From assembly GCA_024398845.1 (NCBI GenBank), contig JAKSIM010000014.1, positions 1 through 55,486 on the forward strand: a DNA stretch of 55,486 bases. Reading direction: 5' to 3'. Every line of letters starts with the position of its first letter. The stretch's first letter is position 1. Made by a program: the position numbers and the translations under genes. Positions 7,384 through 15,249 of the stretch are shown here, piece by piece. The notes under the pieces were generated by a model. That model was not told the DNA's origin and ran no database searches. It worked only from the letters and a program-made list of their open reading frames with translations. The stretch comes from Fibrobacter sp. Its GTDB lineage: Bacteria > Fibrobacterota > Fibrobacteria > Fibrobacterales > Fibrobacteraceae.

Positions 7384-10300
7384 TTACCAAGGTCTTTGCA
7401 TCCAGCCTTGAGAAAGGGACTTGATTACCTTGTATTCAACACTGCCGTCAGCATGCTTAATTACAGCGATACCTGACATATAGTTCGGCCATCTCTTGCT
7501 GTTCCATTCATGGCATTTTAAGTCAATGTTCGGGTCTGCCCAAATAATGAGCGGAGCCATCATGTAGTCGTGGGAGACCATGATGTTCACGCGGTTGGAT
7601 TTTTCCATGTGCGAAAGAACGTTTGGCATCCATTGTTCCACGGAATAGACTAGTTCGTTGCGTTTTTCATAAGCCCAACGTGTCAAGTTTTCCCAACCAT
7701 CAATATCGCCCCAATGATTGTACTTAGCCTTGGCGATGTTCTTGATGGCTTCGCCATCCAGCCAACTCAATTTTTTGTGGTAGGTATTGTGGAATGTGGC
7801 GGAGTCGTTGACGATGCGGCTGTCTTCGCCGTGGCCCTTGGCGAGGTACCAAGCGGTACCTGCAGTGCGAACAAAACCCGAGGAGTAGTAGGCGAAATCT
7901 TCTTCGCTAACCATCTTTTCGCCGGTCTGACGGGCGTAAGTTTTGCCGTTTTCGGTCAGAGGGCCTCTTTCGCTTGTGTCGTCAGTTCTTTCGGAATGGC
8001 GAATGAGGAAGGTGACCCTGTCGGAGCATTTTAGACTCTTGTAGACATCCTCGATTTTGTAGAAACGGTCGTTGTCTGGCAAATAGCTTTCGTTATGTGC
8101 GGGGAGAACGCCGCAGGAAACGAGCGTGTTGTTTTCGAAATTGCAGTATTGTTCTTCTGGATTGTACAAGCTGGATCCGCAGCTTAATTTCTTCTCGACC
8201 TTGGTGTTCGAGGAACAATATTCAACGGCGTCGTCGTAAATGACGGTTCCGCAAGTATAAAGATTCTTTACGACACCATCAACGCAACGTTTTGTTTCGG
8301 GGTTGAAAAGGACTCCGTTACAATCACTTAAATCGTTCAAAGTGTTGTTTTTGCTGCAATATTGATATTCCGGATTAAACAAGTCGGAACCGCACTTGGA
8401 AAAGTCTTCCACTTGTCTTTCGTAAGAGCAATACTGTTTTGTCGGGTTGTACTTGACAATACCGCACTTTGGATAGTCTTCAATTGTATTTTCTGCGGAG
8501 CAGTATTTTTCTTCTGGATTGAACAAGTCGGAACCGCATGTTTCCAGCTGCTTTACGGACTTGTCGGATGCGCAGTATTCGGCTGCCGGATTGTAGGTTG
8601 TGCCGTAGCAATTCAATGGCTTGGTCACATTACCGTTGTAGCAAATGAAAACTTCCGGATTGAAGAGGGAATCGCCACATGCGGACAGGGGGAGAATTTC
8701 ATAATCCTTGCTGCAGAAGCTCTTTGACGGGTCATAAGGATCCTGACCGCAAATTGCCTTAAAAAATTCGGAGGTTTCTTCGGGGCAGGTGAGGGTTATG
8801 ACGCCATTACCGTTGTCGGTGATGTGGCAAGATTCGCCGTCCTTACCATCCTTGCCATCAACTCCGTCTTTACCGTCAACACCGTCTTTACCGTCGGCAC
8901 CGTCCTTGCCGTCCTTACCATCTGCGCCGGCGTCGCCCTTTTCGCCTTGGTCTCCTTTATCGCCCTTTTCTCCGTCCTTGCCGTCAACGCCGTCCTTACC
9001 ATTGGCGCCATCCTTACCGTCTTTACCGTTGGTCAAAACGCCAATGACTTCGTCGTCGCAAGAAACTTCGATAGAGCCGTCGTCGAGCTTTTTAGCAGAG
9101 CAGCTGACACCGTCCTTGCCATCAACACCATCTTTACCGTCAGCGCCGTTCTGGCCGTCTTTACCATCGGCACCGTCCTTGCCGTCCTTACCGTCGGCGC
9201 CGGCGTCGCCCTTTTCTCCGTCCTTGCCGTCAATGCCATCCTTACCGTCTTTACCGTTGGTCAAAACACCAATGACTTCGTTTCCGCAAGAGACTTCAAT
9301 AGAGCCGTCATCGAGCATTTTGGCAGAGCAGCTAACGCCGTCCTTGCCATCAACACCATCTTTACCGTCAGCGCCGTTCTGACCGTCCTTGCCATCGGCA
9401 CCGTCCTTACCGTCGGCGCCGGCGTCGCCTTTTTCGCCTTGGTCTCCTTTATCGCCCTTTTCTCCGTCCTTGCCGTCAACGCCGTCCTTACCGTTGGTCA
9501 AGACGCCAATGACTTCGTCACCGCAAGAAAGTTCAATAGATTCGTCGTTCAAAACTTTTGCAGAGCAACTTTTGCCGTCTTTACCGTTGATGCCGTCTTT
9601 TCCATTGATGCCATCCTTACCATCAGCGCCGTCCTTGCCATTTTTTCCGTTTGTTAAAACGCCGGCGACTTCACCACCGCAGCTAATTTGAATAAGATCT
9701 TCGGTCAGGATTTCGGCGGTGCAGCTAACGCCGTCCTTGCCGTCTTTACCATCGACACCGTCCTTTCCATCGGCGCCGGCAATTCCGTCTTTACCGTCAA
9801 TGCCGTCCTTGCCATCTTTACCGTCAACACCGTCCTTGCCGTTCATCAGCGTACCTGCAATAGTACCGCCGCAAAGAATTTGGATTCTTCCATCGGTCAA
9901 GGCGATTGCGTCGCAGCTTTTGCCGTCCTTGCCATCCTTGCCGTTAACTAAGGTTCCGACGAGTTCACCGTCGCAACTTACTGCAATGGAACCGTCGCCC
10001 ATTACGGTAGCGCTGCAACTTTTGCCGTCCTTGCCATCTTTGCCATTAGTCAATACGCCAATGACTGTTTTGCCGCAGGAAACTTGAATGGAACCGTCCA
10101 TTAGGGCAATTGCGTCGCAACTTTGTCCGTCTAAACCGTCTTTGCCGCGGGTCAAAATGCCAATGACAGAATCTGCACAGCTGACTTGAATAGTGTTGTC
10201 CAACAGTGATTTTGCGGAGCAGCTTGTTCCGTCTTTGCCGTCCTTTCCGTCTTTTCCATCTTTTCCGTTTGTCAAAACGCCTACTATGGAGTCCCCGCAG

Positions 10301-10578
10301 GTGACTTGAATGGATTCGTCCTCCAAGACGACGGCGTCACAGGATTTGCCATCGTGACCTTCTGCATAGATGGTGTCTCTCAAAGCGTCGTTAACGGCGT
10401 TCACTATTACAGTGTCGGCTCCGCAAACGATGGATGCTCTGCCGTCGTTTTGGTCGACAATGGAACAGCCTATGCCAGCGGCATTTTTAACTTCGCCCAA
10501 AGTGCTCTCGTCTACGGAACATGACGTGAGTGATGCAATGAGTGCTGCGGAGGCAGCCACCATGGCTTTTTTTTGCAT
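7384..10578 (-). CDS. Lipoprotein with collagen-like GKDG repeats, Cys modules and a histidine phosphatase domain
   Basis: The chosen ATG at 10578 follows AAGGAA at good spacing; an upstream in-frame ATG at 10653 lacks this. The 1064-residue product starts with a lipoprotein signal (AALIASLTSC, lipid Cys about residue 20). From about residue 85 to 590 runs of GKDG triplets, collagen-like Gly-X-Y, alternate with about ten modules of ~28 residues of the form SCxAxxLDDGSIxVSCGxxVIGVLTN, each with two cysteines. Residues about 590-830 hold about nine CGxxLFNPxxxYC repeats. The C-terminal ~220 residues are a histidine phosphatase-like domain with FLIRHSERTDD (about 852-862) and a later VSHDYMM (about 1000), matching the RHG and second catalytic His. 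It should be a surface-exposed stalked enzyme or adhesin. Substrate unknown. It faces a TIGR02147 gene. Confidence 0.88.
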   Translation of the reverse strand: MQKKAMVAASAALIASLTSCSVDESTLGEVKNAAGIGCSIVDQNDGRASIVCGADTVIVNAVNDALRDTIYAEGHDGKSCDAVVLEDESIQVTCGDSIVGVLTNGKDGKDGKDGKDGTSCSAKSLLDNTIQVSCADSVIGILTRGKDGLDGQSCDAIALMDGSIQVSCGKTVIGVLTNGKDGKDGKSCSATVMGDGSIAVSCDGELVGTLVNGKDGKDGKSCDAIALTDGRIQILCGGTIAGTLMNGKDGVDGKDGKDGIDGKDGIAGADGKDGVDGKDGKDGVSCTAEILTEDLIQISCGGEVAGVLTNGKNGKDGADGKDGINGKDGINGKDGKSCSAKVLNDESIELSCGDEVIGVLTNGKDGVDGKDGEKGDKGDQGEKGDAGADGKDGADGKDGQNGADGKDGVDGKDGVSCSAKMLDDGSIEVSCGNEVIGVLTNGKDGKDGIDGKDGEKGDAGADGKDGKDGADGKDGQNGADGKDGVDGKDGVSCSAKKLDDGSIEVSCDDEVIGVLTNGKDGKDGANGKDGVDGKDGEKGDKGDQGEKGDAGADGKDGKDGADGKDGVDGKDGVDGKDGKDGESCHITDNGNGVITLTCPEETSEFFKAICGQDPYDPSKSFCSKDYEILPLSACGDSLFNPEVFICYNGNVTKPLNCYGTTYNPAAEYCASDKSVKQLETCGSDLFNPEEKYCSAENTIEDYPKCGIVKYNPTKQYCSYERQVEDFSKCGSDLFNPEYQYCSKNNTLNDLSDCNGVLFNPETKRCVDGVVKNLYTCGTVIYDDAVEYCSSNTKVEKKLSCGSSLYNPEEQYCNFENNTLVSCGVLPAHNESYLPDNDRFYKIEDVYKSLKCSDRVTFLIRHSERTDDTSERGPLTENGKTYARQTGEKMVSEEDFAYYSSGFVRTAGTAWYLAKGHGEDSRIVNDSATFHNTYHKKLSWLDGEAIKNIAKAKYNHWGDIDGWENLTRWAYEKRNELVYSVEQWMPNVLSHMEKSNRVNIMVSHDYMMAPLIIWADPNIDLKCHEWNSKRWPNYMSGIAVIKHADGSVEYKVIKSLSQGWMQRPW
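8824..10290 (-). repeat. GKDG-coding repetitive DNA inside the lipoprotein gene
   Basis: Degenerate 9-bp units coding Gly-Lys-Asp and near-identical ~180-300-bp blocks recur, for example the stretches starting near 8940, 9200 and 9430. High identity between blocks suggests recent expansion and makes copy-number variation by recombination likely. Confidence 0.85.
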
Positions 10579-10677
10579 ACAATTTCCTTGTTTTTTTGGG
10601 TTAAAATAATGTTTTTGCGCGCAAAATTTAGAATAAATTCCATGGCTGTTCAAGGTTTAAAAAAGTCTTTTTTGTGC

Positions 10678-10759
10678 TGTACAGAAAAAGATGAAATTCT
10701 TTGTAAAATTCAAATAATTTGTAGTTTTTTGTAAAAATCGTTAATTTTGTACAGAAAAA
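10678..10759. promoter_or_regulatory. Two direct repeats TGTACAGAAAAA in the divergent spacer
   Basis: The 12-mer TGTACAGAAAAA is present exactly at 10678-10689 and 10748-10759. The second copy ends three bases before the -35 box of the TIGR02147 gene; the first lies about 100 bp upstream of the lipoprotein start. They are candidates for a shared operator, possibly for the TIGR02147 protein itself; binding is inferred. The rest of the 220-bp spacer is AT-rich with several TTGTAAAA motifs. Confidence 0.5.
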
Positions 10760-10762
10760 CTA

Positions 10763-10791
10763 TTGACTTTTTCAAAAATGGTGGTTATATT
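10763..10791 (+). promoter_or_regulatory. Sigma-70-like promoter giving a leaderless or near-leaderless transcript
   Basis: TTGACT (10763-10768), exactly 17 bases, TATATT (10786-10791). Transcription would start about 10798, and the best start codon is ATG at 10799. Confidence 0.75.
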
Positions 10792-10798
10792 TATTTCC

Positions 10799-11623
10799 AT
10801 GAAGAAGTCAATTGTTGAATATGAAGATTACCGCCAGTTCCTGCTGGACTTTTACGAGGAGCGCAAAAGGACGGGCGCTTTTACTTGGCGTGAGTTTTCG
10901 AAACTTGCGGGGTCCTCTTCGCCGAGCTTTATGAAAATGGTTTGCGAGGGCAAAAACGGCCTTTCGAAGCTGGGCGTTGAACGCGCGGCGAATGCTCTGG
11001 GGCTCTCCGGTCACGAGTTGGTGTACTTCAGGGCCATGGTGACTTTTGGCCAGTCCAAAAAAGAAGACGAACGGCAAAAGGCTTACAGGGAAATGCTTGA
11101 AATCGCAAGCGAGCGCAAGGTTCGCTTGTTGGAAGCGGATTCCTGCAAGTTCTATGAATCGTGGCGGTACCCGGTGCTCCGTGAACTTGCGCCGATGATG
11201 CCTGGCGCTAAGCCTTTGGAAATGGCCAAGAGGTGCGCGCATGCGACTTCGGCTGAGGATGTCCGCGAGGCCCTCGAGTTTTTGGTGAAATCCGGATTCT
11301 TGAAAAGGACCGGTGACAACGCCTACGAACAGACGGATAAGACGATGCGGGTGTCCGCTGCCGCCATGCCGATTGTGAATCGCGACATGCATAAGCAGAT
11401 GGCCGATTTCGCAAAGGCTGCCATCGATGACGTCCCTGCAGAAAAGAGGGACTTCAGCGGTGTCACCATGGGCGTTGACCAGGAGGGCTTTGACGCGATT
11501 GTCGCCTTGCTCAAGGAAACCCGTAAAAAGGCGATTGATATTGCCACAAGTAAAGAAGGCGGCACTCAGGTGTACCGCTTGAACTTGCAACTTTTCCCAC
11601 TGACAAAAGATTCGGAGGCTTGA
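10799..11623 (+). CDS. TIGR02147 / DUF4423 family protein (Fibrobacter paralogous family)
   Basis: The 274-residue protein begins MKKSIVEYEDYRQFLLDFYEERK, the usual opening of TIGR02147. Residues about 30-75 (FTWREFSKLAGSSSPSFMKMV and following) look like a helix-turn-helix, and the central LRELAPMMPG and ALEFLVKSGFL segments are shared by the family. TIGR02147 proteins are a large paralogous set in Fibrobacter succinogenes; their biochemical role is not settled, but the HTH-like N-terminus suggests transcription control. The start at 10799 is preferred over the in-frame codon at 10763 because that codon lies in the -35 box. The gene is followed one base later by a lipoprotein gene and faces the collagen-like lipoprotein gene. 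Confidence 0.88.
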   Translation: MKKSIVEYEDYRQFLLDFYEERKRTGAFTWREFSKLAGSSSPSFMKMVCEGKNGLSKLGVERAANALGLSGHELVYFRAMVTFGQSKKEDERQKAYREMLEIASERKVRLLEADSCKFYESWRYPVLRELAPMMPGAKPLEMAKRCAHATSAEDVREALEFLVKSGFLKRTGDNAYEQTDKTMRVSAAAMPIVNRDMHKQMADFAKAAIDDVPAEKRDFSGVTMGVDQEGFDAIVALLKETRKKAIDIATSKEGGTQVYRLNLQLFPLTKDSEA

Positions 11624-11624
11624 T

Positions 11625-12860
11625 ATGAAAAAGCTCGTTTCATCATTTATCGTATTGGCCGCCGCTTTCTCCATGGCGGTTGCGCTTATCGCTTGTTCCG
11701 ATGATTCCAGTTCCCATGCGGGTGGCGCCGTCGAGGATACGAATCCGGTTGCGAACAACGATTCTCTCTCCGATTCGCTGCAAGGCGGTGGCTTTACTGA
11801 AGCCGAAATCGCTGTAATCGACAGCATTGTCGCTGCGAATATGGTATCGCCCGCTAGCAGCAACAGCTTTTCCACTGACGGTATCGATCTTGATACTGTC
11901 GAAGTGACGCCTTCTTCGGCAACGAGTTCGTCCCGTTCAAAAATAGACGAAGCTTACCGCTGGGAAGATCGTGAAAATGTCTATACTTTCCACAATAATG
12001 GAAACGTGAATTATTGCGCCGTGTTCGCATCCGAAATCAACCAGGGACTCTTCCAGACGCAGAGTGAAAAGGGCGGAAGTGGATACGTAATCTTTGAAAT
12101 TTTGGAAACTGAACTTGGAACCCTGGCCATGGAATATATGCATTATTCCCGCTGGGGCATGGACTGTGCCGCCGAAAGTGATGCTCTCGCCGAGGAATGC
12201 GGCGCTCAGGGCGGTTACTACAAGCTTAAAGAGGAAAATTGCCAAAGTGGCTCCTTGGATGCCGCTTGTACGTACAAAATAACCGATAAAGATGAAGCCA
12301 AGAAAAATTTCCAGGGAAAGTCGATTGCGAATTGCAAGGATTTTGAATCGTCGCATCCCGAAGAAGTCATCCCGAGTGTTTATTGCGAGGGATTGTCGGA
12401 AGGTGGCATGAAATGCGACACCACCTATAGCGATTCGACAAGGAAAAAGGATACGCCTGTCACTGTCGGCCGTTACGTTTCCGATGGTTTGTCGTGCGTG
12501 GTGAACAAGTCGCAGAATGGAATCGGCTACAATTTCAAGGGCGTAGAAAAGGAAGGCGATTTTGGAGGCTATTCCATCAGGTTTGCGGATTCAAGCGAAA
12601 CGGTTTCCGCTCATGAACATCTGGAACACTATTATGCAAGTGCCGCCGATAATTCTGGCTGCCTTGCCGACAGTGCTGCCTTTAGCGGGGAATGCGAACG
12701 CAACCACGGAACGCTCAAGCTTGAGAGTTTGCACAGCTGCGCCAATAACCATGTGGAATTGAGCTGCGATTACGAAATCGCGACCGAGGGCTTCAAAAAA
12801 GACGATCGTCTGGCCGAATTGGAAGCGCAGTTCCGTTACGAGTGCCAAGGCAAAGAATAA
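11625..12860 (+). CDS. Lipoprotein with internal duplication, function unknown
   Basis: The 411-residue product has a lipoprotein signal (SMAVALIACSDDSSS, lipid Cys about residue 25) and a Ser/Asp-rich linker to about residue 105. Two related domains follow: the first contains CAAESDALAEECGAQGG and CTYKI, the second CLADSAAFSGEC and CDYEI, with similar Cys spacing and a shared pattern GxxKLxxxxC. This indicates an ancient tandem duplication. No enzyme motif is seen. The ATG lies one base after the TIGR02147 stop and that stop region carries GGAGG, so the two genes are almost surely cotranscribed and translationally coupled. Confidence 0.85.
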   Translation: MKKLVSSFIVLAAAFSMAVALIACSDDSSSHAGGAVEDTNPVANNDSLSDSLQGGGFTEAEIAVIDSIVAANMVSPASSNSFSTDGIDLDTVEVTPSSATSSSRSKIDEAYRWEDRENVYTFHNNGNVNYCAVFASEINQGLFQTQSEKGGSGYVIFEILETELGTLAMEYMHYSRWGMDCAAESDALAEECGAQGGYYKLKEENCQSGSLDAACTYKITDKDEAKKNFQGKSIANCKDFESSHPEEVIPSVYCEGLSEGGMKCDTTYSDSTRKKDTPVTVGRYVSDGLSCVVNKSQNGIGYNFKGVEKEGDFGGYSIRFADSSETVSAHEHLEHYYASAADNSGCLADSAAFSGECERNHGTLKLESLHSCANNHVELSCDYEIATEGFKKDDRLAELEAQFRYECQGKE

Positions 12861-12880
12861 AATTGCTATAATTCCAGGTG

Positions 12881-13528
12881 ATGGTCCTCCACGTTCTTAA
12901 GCATGAACTTCGCCTGGTTTTCCGGGAGCCCCGCTTCTGGATTCCCTTCATTATTCCGCCGGTGATTCTGGCGGCTTCGCAGGGAGTTGCCGTTTCCCGT
13001 TATGGTGTCGCGATTATGCAGGGCATGGATGGCTACATGATGCTCTTGCTCGGTTGTCTGATGGCGCCGATGGCGGCTCCCTTGGCGGCGGATAGTTTCG
13101 CCGGCGAAAGGGAACGCAACTCACTTGAACTCCTGCAGCTTTCACCGGTGAAACCGGCCCAGTTGTTCTGGGGCAAGCTTTTGGCGATTCTGCCGTTCTC
13201 GCTTGCGTTTGCCGTGCTGGTGCAGTTGGTCTACTGGGCCGCGCACCCGACGATTACGGGTGCATCCGCCGCCTGCGCGATTCTTGTTGCGGTTTCTGCA
13301 ATTTTTTTGTTGAATGCCTTTTCGCTAGTACTTTCGCTCAAGGCTAAAACGGTACGATCTGCGACGCAGGGAACGGTTTTTTTAGTCATCCCGCTTTTGC
13401 TCGTGGTCCAGTTTTTTTACGAACGCCTTTTGAGCGATTTGATGATGACTATTGCAGCTTTTTTGGCGTCAATGGTGATTTGTGCCCTGGTAATCGCGAT
13501 TTCTTTGCGTCGATTTACGTCGATGTAA
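12881..13528 (+). CDS. ABC-2 type transporter permease
   Basis: The 215-residue integral membrane protein has about six hydrophobic segments. The signature ADSFAGERERNSLELLQLSPVKPAQLFWGKL (here residues about 70-100) is typical of ABC-2 permeases of the NatB/CcmB-like kind. No ATPase subunit is encoded nearby, so it must pair with one encoded elsewhere or be a remnant. It lies 20 bases after the lipoprotein and could be the third gene of that operon. An alternative GTG start lies one codon upstream at 12878. Substrate unknown. Confidence 0.8.
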   Translation: MVLHVLKHELRLVFREPRFWIPFIIPPVILAASQGVAVSRYGVAIMQGMDGYMMLLLGCLMAPMAAPLAADSFAGERERNSLELLQLSPVKPAQLFWGKLLAILPFSLAFAVLVQLVYWAAHPTITGASAACAILVAVSAIFLLNAFSLVLSLKAKTVRSATQGTVFLVIPLLLVVQFFYERLLSDLMMTIAAFLASMVICALVIAISLRRFTSM

Positions 13529-13569
13529 TATAAAATGCGGTCTTTGCAGTGCAATTTGGTGTCTAGAAC

Positions 13570-13598
13570 TTACAAAAAGGTTATTATTTTCTTATAGA
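13570..13598 (+). promoter_or_regulatory. Probable promoter of the FadL-type gene
   Basis: TTACAA (13570-13575), 17 bases, TATAGA (13593-13598). Transcription from about 13605 would give an 89-base leader. The rest of the 13529-13693 spacer is AT-rich and shows no gene. Confidence 0.5.
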
Positions 13599-13693
13599 AA
13601 GATATTTGGAAGTTTTTTGTAAGAAAAACCCTTTTTTTGTTTTCTACCTTCTGCGCAACAAAATTGAGAGTTGCCCTAACAGAAGGAGATCAA

Positions 13694-15100
13694 ATGAGAA
13701 TTTCAGCTCTTGTTGCAATTTTAGCGACCGCAGCCATGGCTGGCGGTTTGAACAGCAACACGAACCAGTCCGTCATTTATCAGCGCAGCGTTGCACGTGA
13801 TGCGAGCATTGATGTGGATGCTCCGTACGCAAACCCTTCGGGAACTGCCTTTATGGATGATGGCTTGTTCATTTCGGTGAATAGCCAGACTTTTTGGCAA
13901 AAGCGCGGAACGACTGTAAACAAGTCTCCCATCATCAAGGAAGGCCAAGAATTTGAAGGCGATGCCTTTGTGCCGTGCCTGCCGAGCCTCCTTGCTACGT
14001 GGCACCATGGCAACCTTGCCATTTCGGGTCATTTTGGTGTTATCGGTGGTGGCGGACGAATCAGTTTTGACGATGGCATTCCGAGCTTTTACGCTTTGAT
14101 GCATGCTCCCATGGAACAGATTAAGGATGGCCTCAACGAAAAGGGCTTAAAAACCACCAAGAGTTCTGTCGATATTTCCCTGGATGCCGTATCGTACATC
14201 TTTGGTGCTACCTTAGGTGCCGCTTATGAATTCAATAAAATGTTCTCGGTGTATTTGGGCGCTCGCTTCAATTACGCCATGAATAGCTATGAAGGCGAAA
14301 TCAGCAACTTGCGCTTGAATCCGGTTATTCCCGGTATGAATCCCAATGGCGATATGAAATCGGCCTCGGAACTCGCCGATGCGTTTGAAGACCTTGCGAC
14401 CGCCTCTAAAAAGGCTGGGAAAGAAGAAGATGCTGTAAAGTATGCGACTCTTGCCGGTACGTTTGATGCTTTGAACGAAAAGGCTTCTATGGAACTAGAT
14501 GTGGAACAGACGGGTTGGGGCATTACGCCGATTCTTGGCCTTGGCTTCCACTACAAACGCTTGACTGTTGGTGCAAAGCTAGAGTACAATACGGGTATTG
14601 AAATTGAGAATGATACAAAAAAGAACGAGACACCGCTTAAGGAATATGACGATGGAAAGAAGGACCATAATGACATTCCGACGCTCGTGACGGTTGGCCT
14701 TGCGTATTCCATTTTGGATAACGTTCGTTTATCTTTGGGGTATCACCACTGGTTTGACAGCAAGGCTAACCTTTCTCAAGATTTGGAAGACCACATCGAC
14801 AATACGTATGAATTCCTGTACGGTGTAGAAGTGGACTTTATGAAGCGCTTTACGTTGAGTGGCGGCGTGCAGGTGACTCGCTTTGGTATAACCGACGAGT
14901 ATATCAGCGATATCAACATCAACTTGAATTCTACGAGCTTTGGCTTTGGCCTTGCTTACAAGGCGACCGATTGGATGCGCCTGAATGTTAGCTATTTCCA
15001 CACGCTTTATCAGGATTACGATGAAGTGGTGGAATACGGTTTGGATACCTATAACCGCGATAGCCGTGGATTTGGTATCGGAGCCGATTTTAATTTTTAA
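13694..15100 (+). CDS. Outer membrane protein, OmpP1/FadL/TodX transport family
   Basis: The start at 13694 is fixed by AGAAGGAG seven bases upstream; the longer frame from 13637 has no such site. The 468-residue product opens with signal peptide MRISALVAILATAAMAGG. The early segment with PYANPSGTAFMDDGLFISVN corresponds to the FadL N-terminal hatch region, where family members read NPA. Alternating aromatic strands follow to the end (IGADFNF, terminal Phe), as in a 14-strand barrel for hydrophobic substrates. A helical Ala/Glu/Lys insert sits at about residues 220-275. Monocistronic: its own promoter and a strong terminator. Exact substrate cannot be told. Confidence 0.85.
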   Translation: MRISALVAILATAAMAGGLNSNTNQSVIYQRSVARDASIDVDAPYANPSGTAFMDDGLFISVNSQTFWQKRGTTVNKSPIIKEGQEFEGDAFVPCLPSLLATWHHGNLAISGHFGVIGGGGRISFDDGIPSFYALMHAPMEQIKDGLNEKGLKTTKSSVDISLDAVSYIFGATLGAAYEFNKMFSVYLGARFNYAMNSYEGEISNLRLNPVIPGMNPNGDMKSASELADAFEDLATASKKAGKEEDAVKYATLAGTFDALNEKASMELDVEQTGWGITPILGLGFHYKRLTVGAKLEYNTGIEIENDTKKNETPLKEYDDGKKDHNDIPTLVTVGLAYSILDNVRLSLGYHHWFDSKANLSQDLEDHIDNTYEFLYGVEVDFMKRFTLSGGVQVTRFGITDEYISDININLNSTSFGFGLAYKATDWMRLNVSYFHTLYQDYDEVVEYGLDTYNRDSRGFGIGADFNF

Positions 15101-15120
15101 TATCCCTCCCTACGTACCAA

Positions 15121-15158
15121 AGTCTGCCTGAATTTGCATTTGGGCAGACTTTTTTTTA
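15121..15158 (+). terminator. Rho-independent terminator after the FadL-type gene
   Basis: AGTCTGCC (15121-15128) pairs perfectly with GGCAGACT (15143-15150), followed by eight T. The promoter of the next operon overlaps it. Confidence 0.93.
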
Positions 15159-15162
15159 TATT
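15134..15162 (+). promoter_or_regulatory. Promoter of the secretin operon, embedded in the preceding terminator
   Basis: TTGCAT (15134-15139) lies in the terminator loop, and TATATT (15157-15162) begins in its T-run, spacing 17. Transcription would start about 15169. The same pair of hexamers and spacing is found at 54565-54593. Confidence 0.6.
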
Positions 15163-15174
15163 GTTAGTAAAAGG

Positions 15175-15231
15175 ATGGCGCCAAGATCGCCATATTGATA
15201 CATCCCGGGCAGGGGCCGCTATGCGGGAATG
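15175..15231 (+). promoter_or_regulatory. Structured 5' leader of the secretin operon
   Basis: Hairpin one is ATGGCG (15175-15180) with CGCCAT (15188-15193). Hairpin two pairs CATCCCG (15201-15207) with CGGGAATG (15224-15231, one bulge) and competes with an inner CCGC-TAT-GCGG hairpin (15216-15226). It matches no riboswitch class I can recognise; role is inferred. Confidence 0.4.
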
Positions 15232-15249
15232 CTTTTACGGGGTGGCTAA

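Noticed and set aside
8824..9657. Long plus-strand open frames opposite the GKDG repeats
   Set aside because: They arise from the repeat codons read backwards; the minus-strand gene has signal peptide, ribosome site and terminator.
13637..13693. Upstream extension of the FadL-type frame
   Set aside because: The signal peptide and AGAAGGAG site place the start at 13694.
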